A DNA stretch of 64,000 nucleotides from Monarcha castaneiventris obscurior (lineage: Eukaryota; Chordata; Aves; Passeriformes; Monarchidae). The position numbers and the translations under genes were made by a program. Shown piece by piece: positions 24,975 through 36,174 of the stretch; the stretch's first letter is position 1, and each line of letters begins with the position of its first letter. Below the pieces are notes generated by a model. The model was not told the DNA's origin. It made no database searches and saw only the letters and a list, made by a program, of their open reading frames with translations. The stretch is from the NCBI GenBank assembly GCA_026261815.1, contig JAMPIT010000230.1:41500501-41564500 (forward strand). Reading direction: 5' to 3'.

Positions 24975-27900
24975 AGCTTCTAACCAGGAGTTGCTCTGAT
25001 CAGGAAGTTCAGGATTAAACCCAGCACAGAGAGAGGTCCTGATGATGTGGATGCCAGTGCTGTTTCCTGCAGGCTTCTCTGGGCTGTTGACTGTGTTTTG
25101 GCAGAGCAGAGATGTCAGCAGCCCGCAGTGCAAAGCAGGCATGTCCTGATGAGGGTTTGTTGGCATTACACTACTGACTGCAGTCATGACAGAGTAACTT
25201 CACGTTAAGGTCATGAAGCAGGTCCAATCCCAATGCCATCATGGCTTTGCACAGGCTTTCCACAGCCAGGTATATTAATCAGTGGCTGGAGTGTTTTGTC
25301 AGATGAACGTGTCTTCCCCATATCTGATCCTTCTGCTTGTGGCAGTAATAAGATTCATGAGACTTAAAAAGAGTAATTGTCTTTTCAAAATTATTTGGAT
25401 TTCCTACATGCAAAACCAGTTTGTGATTACTCCATAATTGTTTTGGGGTGCTGAGATATATTCTGAGGAGAGCTGTATATTTATTTAATTAATCAATTTC
25501 CTGAACATTCATGAATGTAATAAAAACCGTCGCCAGTCTGGATCAGGCCAGTGCTGATACCCAGCACAGTGAGAGATCCAGCTGAGATCAAATCCAACTT
25601 GCATCTAGTGCCATAAGCCATAACAGGACTTCACTTGATTACTTGGGGAACAGAAGAACTGGGAAAGGGAAGGTCTGAGGTGGAGATCCAGGTATGTGCA
25701 TGAGATGACTGGGTGACCATATAGATGGCATGTGCAGTTGAACAAACCAGACAGCACTTTAACAAAAACCTGAATGATTGGAAACTCTCACAAGAAATGG
25801 TGCTTTGAGAGAGTATATAAATCAAATGACACCAATGGTGCTCTTCATCTGGCTCTACAGAGCCAGAACCTTGAGGTTCCTGCATTAAGAGGTGATCATA
25901 TTAATCTAGCATTTGTGATGCATGAAGTGTCCATGTTGTTGCTGGCGCCTGGATCTATGGAGAGCTTTTAATCTGGCATGGCACGTCATCCCAAGGAGGA
26001 CACTGTGCCTGAATCTTCAAAGATGATCTTGTCTCGTTGGCTTCCAGTTGTGTTTACTGGCAACCTGCAGCGTGTTGCCATGCAGCTGGTGTGCAAGCTG
26101 AGGAGAACATAAACAGCACAGTTGGGAGACAACACATGCTGTTTCAAAAAAAAGTCTGAAATGCAGCAGCACATTTTATGAGAATTCCGTATGGAAACAA
26201 AGCACAATAGAGAATCAATCACACAAATTATTATTTTTGTGGAAAGCCTTCCCTTTTCCCTGATGCTGTCTCTTCAGCGATCTTCCACTGTAATTCCTTA
26301 CCATTGACTAAGGTTTTTGGCAGCTTACAGACTTGGGTCTAGCCTGCAGCTGGCCTTTTTGGATGCTGCCATCCTGTAGGAAAGGGGTGCCAGGACCACC
26401 TTATCTTTGCTTTGCCTTTACAAAGAGGCAGCTCTAGTAGTCGAGCAGCTCTGAGGCAGCAGCATCCATCAGCTCAGGGCTGTGGCCAGGACACCCAGCC
26501 ATGCTCTGCATACACAGCAGTGAATGTTGGAACACAGGCTGCTGGTGTTGAGGGCAATGGCAAAATACACTGCTGCAGGCCACATCCTTCTTAGGCTGTT
26601 CAGCTGGCAAGATAGCTTAACTTCCTGGTTGGCTTTTCCTTCCTGGATCCCCTGCTCTTCCACCTGGCAGTGGCTTTTTTGCACAGCATCCAGGTCTCAC
26701 GGTGCATGTTTTGTTTCCTGGGTGTCATGACAGTAGCTCATGGGAGCTGGGTCTGACTCCAGCAGATACAACCTGCTGACGCTGAAAGCACTGCCTGTTT
26801 CCTCCCACTAATTGCATGAAAACTACTCAATCTGCTTTACCCTCCAGCTTCCCTCTGTCTGCTAAGGACTGCAAAGCAGGAGCATGCCAGGAAAATAGGC
26901 AGAGGTCATATATGGATTTCATCTTTCCAGAGAGACCTGCATGTCAGAAAAAAACAAGAGGTCAAAGGCACCAGTGTACTTCAACATCTTTGACTTCAGA
27001 GGTGGCTTTTCTCAGCACTTCTTGGCCTTTCCTTTGCTCTGTCAGTGTCTTGCTACCCTGGACCAGGTCATCTTAAGCTGTGCTTTGTGAAGGCAGGGTA
27101 TTGTCAGTGCTCTGTGTCCAGATCAAAAAAATACCTGCAGAGGGTCAGGCTGAAGTGAGTGCCACAGCCTTCCTGCTGCAATGGGCTTTGGCTCTGCTTT
27201 TGTAAAACCAGATGTCAAGGATCAGACGTGAAAAGGCTAGTAGTTGTTATAAAGTAATTTGATAAATAAAATAAGTGGATATCACATCCCCAGCTGGAGT
27301 TTCTGCAGTCCTAAGTGCTTGAAAGTCATTAGTCAGGCTCCAAGAAATCCTGAAATTGGCTTAAATAATATGAGATTAGAAAGTGCTTTTGGGGTTCATG
27401 TTGCTGCTTTTCAATATTGAAGCATTAAGGGCTCACGTGGGTTAGAAACATATTTTTATTAAAAAGTGAAGCAGGGATTTTCACTGAGGCTGCTTCCAGG
27501 TTTGAAGAATTTCACAAAATGTGGCAGAACTCACTGAAGCAGTTTCCTCAGTTTTTGATCTGGGAAGGAGAGCAGCATCTGCTTTCAATGGGTAAGCACT
27601 TGCTTCCTCTAACTCCATAGATGCCAAGGCAGCTGCTCCAGATTTACACTTGAGTGTATGAGACCAGAGTCAAAGTAGACTTCAGCTGAGAAAAAAAAAT
27701 GGTACAATTAATTTATGATTAATATTTTCTTTGGTTGCCTTCTAATTACCTCACATACCTCTTAATTTTCTATGTCAGGCAGCAAAGCACAGGACAAAAA
27801 ACGTGGACTATTGTGTAATGAACATGACCTTCATATACTCAGAGTCGTGTTTTTTGCAGTAAAGGTGGTTATTTCTAGTCAATTCCGTTTCTATGCTGGC

Positions 27901-28927
27901 ATGAAGATGAGGATTTTCTTTTGAGCTATTCATGTATCTTCAAGAAAGATAAAATCTTTTAATTCATGTAATCTCTAGCAGCAGCACTGAAGTACATTTT
28001 GATAAAAGCAGGCTAAGAATTTTTAAAATTCTGTATCTTCCGTATTGACACAAACTAAACTCACAGCACTTTTAATTAAATTGTCAGTGTAGTGACAGTG
28101 ACATTGAGAAGGTAGTTGCACAGTCATTCTTTTTTAATGATGTCTCTTCTTGGTAATCAGGGTAATTCCAGATTTATGAGGATTAAAAGACCCATATACC
28201 TTAGACTCGTTCTTGGAGGTTCTTGTAAGAGACTGAAAGTATTGTGTCAATGTAGTAAAACCAGAGGCAAGGTAATGACAGATACATGATTCTCCCTTTC
28301 TGAAATCATGTTATTTGTCTTCTGGAACATTTTTACATCTATTGTATGTGTGGCTGGAGAGAGAGCACAGGCTGCCTGCAGACACGGAGACTGCACTGGC
28401 ATGGAGGAATGATAGAAGAGTGGTTCCAAAGCAAAACAGAGATGCTGGTTACGGTGGTGAGAGCCTCCTACAGTAAAATCTTACCTCCTTTTTCAATGGG
28501 ACTAATGATTTGGGGCACTTCAATCTAAAGCACTATGAAGGTCGGGGAGTAAGTTAGAGGACAGGTAGTAGCAGCATGTTCAAAATCAGAGTGCTCTGAT
28601 GTTTCTGACTTCGATGCTTCAAAATTGAGGCATCCATATCCAGAAAAGAGGTTGGTGGATGTGCCTGTCAAGTTCATTTCCTTTTATTCCCCACGTTTTT
28701 TTTCACACACTGTGTATTTGGTGTGCAGAGTTTCTGTTCAGCATGGAGACTTGTGCAGGGTAGTGGAGGAGGCCAGGTGGTGGCAATGCCATGTGTTCCT
28801 GCATGCAGCCCCCTGCCAATGCCTGCCACAGACAGGGTTAGCTCCGTGCCACTATTCCCCATGTGCCGAGCTCTGTGCTGCCCACCCAGGCCAGCGGGAC
28901 TTCCATTACTTGCCAGTGCTTCTCCCT

Positions 28928-28978
28928 GAAACAGCAGTGTGCAAATAAACCTGGCAGAAACAGCAGTGTGCAAATAAA
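28928..28978. repeat. 29-bp tandem duplication, about 1.8 copies
   Basis: GAAACAGCAGTGTGCAAATA begins at 28928 and again at 28957, a period of 29 bases. The identity runs on for two more A residues, and the units then diverge at the C/G that follows. Confidence 0.85.
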
Positions 28979-31900
28979 GCTGTCCTCAAAACAGGAGCTG
29001 AGAAATGGGATCTCTGGGCAGGATGCAAGGGAGTAGCCAGTGCTGTGGCTCTGTCTTGCATGGAAGGGGGCACCGTGCAGTTCACCCAAGCCCTGACGTC
29101 TCCTGCCCAAATCTCTGGTTTGAATAACAGCCCTTTCATGTATCAGAATTAAGGAACGAGGTATTCCTGTATAGACATCATTCCTGTTCCTCTAGTGCCT
29201 GTCTCCCCTGCACAGCAGGATAGATCACCATGCACTCTCTGCAGCATATACTCAATAACTATTTAACTACTGCCTGCCTTTTCACATGTCTGATTCTTGA
29301 CATCTGTTCTTACAAAACCAGACAAAATCACACCTTAGCTATCTGGATCGTGACTCATTCACATGCTTGAAATACTCAGCTGAGGTAAAATTGCCACTGA
29401 TCCCAGTGCAACTCGTATTTGGGGGATTGAAGGTTTGATTCCTTAACATAATACACACCTGCCACAGTGAGTGGCAGCCAGAAGAGCCAGTAGCAGGAAG
29501 CCCTGGGTTGCAGGCAATGGTGGCACAGCTGTTCCCAGCCACACTGGGGCTGAGGCTGCATCCGGGGTGGCTGGAGCTGAGCAGGAGCACAGGCATTGTC
29601 CTCCTGCCCTGAACTGGGGCATGTTTTACCCAGTGGGCCAGTTGGCTTATGGGTGCAGACATCTTTTAAATGAAAATCTTATTCACTCAAGAATGCCTCA
29701 TGGTTCTAAAGGAAAATGCATAAACGAAAATACAAACAGTGAGCAGAAAGTGGTAATTAATGTCCAGTGCACATGTGCAGCATCACTGATAATGTTGCCT
29801 GGTAACAGAGGAAGGGGTGGCAGAGACTCACCAGGAGCCCGTGGCAGCCTGTGAGTCCTTTTCAAGTCTGGAGTTTTGCCCAGGGGAGAGAGAGAGCCCC
29901 ACTGACAGCTCTCTCCTCCTTATTGACCCCCATTTACAGATGTACATGCATGCATACACGCATACTTACATTTCTTTTGGGGCTGTAAAATGCCATCCTG
30001 AATAAATAAATACATGTGCTTCCTCTTTTCATCTCGTACCAGACACTCGTGTTTTGCTGTGAGGTGCCTACAAAGGGCTTTGAATAGCAGCACGTTCCAG
30101 TGGGGGAAATTTTTGCATCCTGTTCCTTTGATCATGATAGCATGGTGAGAAGGAAGCAGACTGTCTTCATTTCTGTAACTAGGTAGGGTGCCCAACTTGA
30201 CAAGGAAAAACAGTTCTTACTCTACCAATTTGCTTTTTATGACCTGAAGAGCATTAGAACAATTTATGCATTTGTAAGTGCATTAGAAAGAAGCTTGAAA
30301 AGAAAATTGCCAAATTCCTCAGGAATCAGCATTCCTTTTCAGTCCTTAACATATTCTGTTCTATGAAATTATAATCTGTTTTCCTTGGGGTTTTTTACTA
30401 TGATTTCCACAATTACAAGGCTAGTGTCCTTTTGTGTTCCTGCTGCAGTACATGAGACTGTTGACTAAAACTTGTAAACGGTGAATAAGCAAAAATATTT
30501 TATTGTTGCAGCAGCTACCAAGGCCACAAAAAGACACTCCTGAATTTACACTCTCAGCAGGCTGCAGCACAGATTTTTAATTCATCCATTCTAAGTCCCA
30601 CCTGGTGCTGAGAGCTCAAGCCCAGGATGGAGTCCACCCAGAAACAACATGTATTGTCAAGTAAAACGTGCTCTCACAAACAAAACTTCCATCTTTTAAG
30701 GATGGAACTAATTGTATTAGGTGTTTCAATGCTGATGTGAGTCAGGCAGATTATAAATGGTTCTCAGTGGCTCTCACAGAAGTCAGGATAGTCTTTATCT
30801 GCAGCTGAGAGGTACCCCAAAAGGATGTGTATTTTCTTTTCTTTCAAAACTACCCTGTGAATTCAAATAAACTCCTTCCTGCCAGAGGTGTAGCAGAAAT
30901 TGCTGGTGGCCAGCACGAGCTTCTGGGAGCCATTGACATCTTTATTAACTGAGTTTTGCAATTCATTCAATAAATAGTTTGTTGCTCTCAGTAATTTGTA
31001 AATGTTTTATTAAAATGTTGATGGCATTGACTGGAAATGAAATAAAAGGATTTTTAATTTCTAAAAAGCCTGTAAGTAATTACCAGTTCATGCCTAGGAA
31101 ACCATTCAACTGCAGTAGAGCCTCAGACCTTTTTTAGCATCTACCTCTAGCTATTTTTTAGAGTGTAGAAGATTAGAATCAAGAAAACCTATTAAACAAT
31201 TGAATGCCAGCTTTTACAATAACTGTAATCTAATAAAAGATTAATGCATCACAGCAGATCTGTGCATGTTGCCAGTGGAAGGTTTTTGACTGAGCCATAA
31301 GAGGTGTCACTTTCATCACAGGCTAATGACTAGATAAATAAAACAACCTCACAGTAAAAGAGTTTCAGAAGGCTTTTTTATGGTAATAAAAATTAATTGC
31401 CTACAATCACAAGTGAAAATATGAGTACACAAGAGAGATCCATTATTTGAAGTGAATCATAAAAATTGTTAGGAGAATTAAAAAGTTACAACACAAACAA
31501 TGTGATTCCTATCACCACAATCTTAGTTTGCAATGAACAGCAGTTACCAGCTTTGTTTTGAAATGATAGCAACACTGACTGAGGACAATAAAGAATAAAA
31601 ATGTCATCTTTTAAAGGCACTTTCCATTTTTAGACTTTGTTATTCAGGGACCAAGTGCTGAGTCCACCAAAAACCATATCATGTTTAAATTCATGACTCA
31701 AACAACTTTGCAGGAATGATATGCAGCCACAGTTCTAATTACTTGCAGTACACGGGGATGGATGGATTTTCTGTTCACTTGGGATTGTCACAGCAGCAAC
31801 GAACTGGGTGTTTCTGAGCAAGAGACTTAGTGAAATATTACCTAGCACATTGAGTAGCCATGAAATTGGAGGGAAGATTGGACACCCTGAAAGGTGTTTT

Positions 31901-33680
31901 CTGCAACTCTGAAGCCATGAAATTGAACAGCAGCCAATCCCTTTAAAAGACCGCTCAGTAATGAGCTGTAAAAAGCAGGATAGTTCAGTGAGATGCTGCT
32001 CTATAAACAGTGGGAGAGAGATTTTGGCTAGCAGACAAACTCCTTCCAGCATCTTGATGAAGCAAGCATCATTTTCCTGCTGGGATGCTGCCCATTAGCA
32101 TCAATCCCGACCACTGCGCTTTGGGTCTTCCAAAGGAGTATTTTACACTAACAACATTAACAAATGTGAATTCAGATAGCACCTTTTAGCCTTACTGTGT
32201 GTGGTTTATCATTACTAAACACAACAGTAATCACAATAACAACCTATCTGAAGTGAAGTTAGGACACGGAAATACAGTAACGCCTCCACAACCTGGTTGT
32301 GTCAGGTTGATCATCTGATCTTAGTGGGAGCTTCAAGCCATGGCAGTTGTGTTGCTGTTTAATAATGCAAAAATGCAGCTTCATGACTCCCTACACTGAG
32401 GAAGAGAACACAGCCAGCAAAGGCTGTTTATTTTCCTTTTCTCTATTTGCTGTTACCCAACTGTATTGGGTTTTTTTCAAAGATCTGCTCTTGCCACACA
32501 AAACATGTGGCAATGTTAATAGCTGTAAGGCAATTATTAGCTGGAGGTTGTTGTGAATGGTGTCCTCTCTGATTCTCAATGTAGAGCACACCCTGGTTTG
32601 GTAGGGTTCCTCCCTGACCACCTGCTCACTTCCAATATTTTCTGATGACAGTCTAGCAGGATAAATGCCAGCCATCGAAACTTTTGTTTAATGCTGTAGT
32701 ATGAAGCTAATTGAGCCCCAGCAGCCATGGGGGAGTGACAGAGAAAAACAGGTAAGCACAGCAGGATGGGCTTGGGTACCATCTGGCTTCAGGAGTTCTT
32801 CATTACCTGGATTTTCTCATTTTCTCCAAATTACTTCTGCTAGGGAGGGGTCACCCCCTGGAAATGAGCCCATTTTTGTTAGGTACTAGAATACATATTA
32901 ACATACTGAACTTTACATGTGCATATTTGGTGGTCTCTGTCTAGGAACTCACAGTTTGAATGGATGTGGGAGAAAACTTATGGAAAAGTTCATTTTTCTC
33001 TCACATAAAATCTAATACTTTTCTAATTTGGGCCATTTTGTTAGACCTGTGGTCTTTGGACCAAATTTTTTCATCACTGTACCTCAACACATTAGTTCCT
33101 AGGAACTGAATTTGGTTCAGAAAAAGAGTTAGCAAATAAAAAAGTAAGGTTTTTTTCTTGTAAGTTGTTTAATTCTGGACATTGAGAAGTGAGTAACCTT
33201 CATAACATCAAATTTTGAAGCACACAGGCCCTATTTGCCTTCATTTTACCCATGGTTGAGGCAGCATAATTTGATTAGCCAGGGATCATTGAGACAATCC
33301 TTTAAAAGTCTGGCCAGTTTCATCAGTGCTTGTGAGCCTACTGAGCCCACCTAGTTGTTTTGGAAAGCACCAAAATCAGATCCAAAATCAGGATGTTTTT
33401 CTCTCTCAGAGGCTAAAAATTCTCACGAACAGAAGGGTTTATCTACTGGTGGCAAAGATGTGGTTTCATTTTAGTGCAGTACTTGAGACAGTGTCTTGGC
33501 TAATCCTGTTCTTCCTAGATGCTGTTAGCTGCAGCATCACTGGAATATAAACCTGATGGTGACCTTCTGTGCAATTGTGAATTTTTTACCTTACCCCTGC
33601 TCTCTCAAGTGCCTGTGTATTAGAGGAAAAAATGGCTGGTAAGGATCTTGGGTATCCAAATCTTTGTGTTCACTTGTATG

Positions 33681-34290
33681 TCAAAGCTGTTGAAACTGGA
33701 AGGATTCTTGCGTGCCATATGTATCCGTGTTGGATATACCTCCACCATCTATGGCACAATAATAAGAACAAGATGCAGGCCTAGAAACTGACAAAAATGC
33801 AAACCTCAAAGCTGCCAAATTAAGTAAATTTGTCAGAGAAGCAGTGAAAGCATCTGCAGGCTGCATCTCATGAATTTCATAAGGAAGAGAATTCCACCAA
33901 ATTGGGGCCAGGCATATTCCAGATGGCGCAGATGGTTTAGCAAGTGACAGATTGGAAACAGAACCCAAATTATGAGCAAGTACATAAACAGAAATCAAAA
34001 TTTCTCCAATAGGTAGGAGTCAAAGTCTGAAGGGTCTTCAGAGACAATAATAACATGTTAATTTCAAGCCTTAAGAAGTAGCCAAATTGAATGCCTGAAT
34101 AAGGATGGAAGATGACAAGTTGTGAGAAGAGCGCACAACTTTTCAATAGCTGCCAAGCTTGGAGTAGATTCTCAACAAAACAGAGAGGCAGAAAAAGGCC
34201 TCCCAAATGCAGCTATAGTCCAACCTGTGAACTGCAGAAAAACAAGTCAAGATTTTGTTAACTGGCTCATTGCAAAACCAGTCTGAAAGC
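33681..34290 (-). mobile_element. Decayed L2/CR1-clade LINE, ORF2 C-terminal remnant
   Basis: Read on the minus strand, this segment matches in order the end of the reverse transcriptase ORF of L2-type LINEs. Near 34202-34225 is LDYSCIW, where the family has LDYCNAL. At 33997-34074 is a run LRLEINMLLLSLKTLQTLTP then TYWRNF, matching the family pattern FRIDFK-LLLT-KALHGLAPSYL. At 33819-33908 is APIWWNSLPYEIHEMQPADA then FTASLTNLLN, matching AP-LWNSLP-EIR-A-S---FK--LKT-LF. The three blocks lie in different frames, so at least two frameshifts separate them. No intact ORF, endonuclease domain or RT catalytic motif is present. The alignment is to recalled family patterns, but order and spacing agree. 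The outer boundaries are approximate. L2-type elements have long been inactive in birds, so this is an ancient fossil. Confidence 0.75.
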
Positions 34291-34721
34291 CGGATGAAAA
34301 AAATTACATTGTTGTCTTTTTATAATCAAAATCCAGTTCAGACTGTCTTTTATAAGAGGCAATTTATAGATGGGTGAAAATGTGTAAATTATAAAAACAG
34401 TAAGTACCCGTGACCACATGAAGAAAATGTGTGAAAACAATAGGAGCAATGAAAGAAGAATCAGAAGTCAGAATATTTCAATATCAATAAGGGAGGGAAG
34501 GAAATCACAGCAAAGCTAATCCTCAAAATGGCATGTGGGGAAAAGTGAGAGGAATCCTAGCTCTGACTTAAACAAAGACTGATTATTTTATTCTACAGTA
34601 ATACAAGCCACCATATGTACTGTCTCAAAATTCAAGACAGCAAAACATTTTAATTGATTGAATAATAATTACATTTTAGGGGCAGTGTAAGAACTTTTGA
34701 GTGTGAAAACACCGATTACAG

Positions 34722-34758
34722 GTATGTGTGTATGTGTATGTACATATGTGCACACACA
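34722..34758. repeat. 37-bp strictly alternating purine/pyrimidine tract
   Basis: From 34722 to 34758 purines and pyrimidines alternate without a break, made of TG, TA and CA steps around a central GTACATATGTGCACAC. Such tracts can adopt left-handed DNA under supercoiling. It is a degenerate (TG)n-type microsatellite. Confidence 0.8.
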
Positions 34759-35535
34759 GATGGGTTTATACACACGGACATGTACAATGCATGGATAAAA
34801 TTTTACAGTGTTTCCTACTCCCTTTAAGCCGATGGCAATAAGGCTTTCAAAAACCCATCCTCTTTGTGGCAATGCTGTCCTTCATTGCTGACGAATCCCT
34901 AGATGCTGAACACAGACTATGGTCCTTATTCACTAGTGAGAGTTGGTTTTGTGGCCCAGGGGAGGACTTCTATAGAATCAGAGCGACAGGGAACAAGCTG
35001 TGGAGCTGGCATGCCCTCTCTTAATACCTTCTAGACTTTTCCTGGCATTATAGACAACAAGTGTTTTTCTGGTAAAAGGTCAAAATAATAAAAGCAGTGG
35101 TGGTTTGCTGCTTCAGGCATGGTTAGCTCTTCCGTGTGGTCCCTTTGCAGGGGGGCTGTGGACATTCTTTTCCTGCTCTTTTTAAAGGAGCTGAATATGT
35201 TCCACCTGCTATAGCCACGTGAAAAAGGCTGAAGAGCCTCAGTAGCTCTGCTCTGTCTCACCATGTACATGTACATTCCCCTTCGGTTTTCAGGGTTGCA
35301 GAGAGCCATTTAATCTGATAGGTTTTGTTTATGCTTTTATCTGGCCAAGTGCACTAAATGGGCATCCCCAGAATCCAGGTCAAGCTCTAGATTTATTCTA
35401 ATGTGGATCCAAGGAACTGTCCTAAGCAGGGCTTGCTTCATAGTACTTTGGTGTAAAACTGTATCATAGCTTTTCTGTCACCCACTGTCAGAAAACCTTT
35501 TCTTCAAAGAGAGTATGTGTGGCCGATGAACAACC

Positions 35536-35800
35536 CATAAAATGTCTGAGAAAATTAAGGAGGGGAAAGTGCATTTATGTTGAGCAGTTTTGCCTGCTGG
35601 CCCGGCAGGTCACCTCTTTTTTTCATGTTTTAATCTGGTCTATCTGCAATATCACCTCTGTACCATCTCATAAAATGTCTGAGAAAATTAAGGAGGGGAA
35701 AGTGTATTTATGTTGAGCAGTTTTGCCTGCTGGCCCAGCAGGTCACCTCTTTTTTCATGCTTTAATCTGGTCTATCTGCAATATCACCTCTGTACCATCT
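35536..35800. repeat. Tandem duplication of a 133-bp unit, two copies
   Basis: Copy 1 is 35536-35668 and copy 2 is 35669-35800, head to tail with no spacer. They begin CATAAAATGTCTGAG and TATTTATG or CATTTATG follows shortly. I count about four differences: a C/T, a G/A, one base in a T run (7 versus 6), and a T/C. That is roughly 97 percent identity, so the duplication is recent relative to most of this intron. No open frame spans it convincingly. Confidence 0.95.
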
Positions 35801-36116
35801 CCCTGGTTTATTTTCCTTTCAGTCTCTGCCCTACTCCTTGCCCCACTGCCTTTCTGAATTCTTTGATATTCAGATTGACTCAAATATGCTCTCAGATCAA
35901 GCAGCGGAAAAAAAAGCAGTAATTTAAGCCACGTTATAAATCCCAGATAGGCACTGGAGGTTTCTCTCCGTATCTGCCTCCCCCACTCCAAACACCACCA
36001 GAATGTTTTCAGGGTCTGATACTGCCTGCCTCCTCTATCTTTCCTGAATAAGGGAGGAAAATCCCCTGTGGGTGGAGAACGCAGAGACCCTAAAGCCTCT
36101 TGTCTCCTCTGATGTG

Positions 36117-36174
36117 CCGCACGTGCCGATTGCGCGGGAAGGAGGGGAAGGAGCTCTGCCAGGGGGAAACGCGT
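36117..36174. promoter_or_regulatory. Small CpG cluster with a CACGTG E-box
   Basis: Seven CpG dinucleotides occur within about 58 bases, in a region otherwise poor in CpG. They include a palindromic E-box CACGTG (36120-36125), TGCGCGGG and ACGCGT (36169-36174). It is too short to be called a CpG island. It could be a small regulatory element or an alternative promoter in the intron, but nothing else in the sequence proves either. Confidence 0.3.

Larger units (their letters stand above)
17167..33680 (+). other. Intronic sequence, no gene recognised
   Basis: No coding exon, RNA gene or complete mobile element was recognised. Open frames are all under about 135 codons, overlap on both strands and lack known motifs. 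Several AT-rich stretches with dense TAAT-type and octamer-like words (18250-18720, 22920-23450, 30940-31100) look like the kind of non-coding DNA often conserved in neuronal gene introns. I cannot show conservation from one sequence. Two short tandem duplications (24928-24974 and 28928-28978) are listed separately. Confidence 0.6.
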
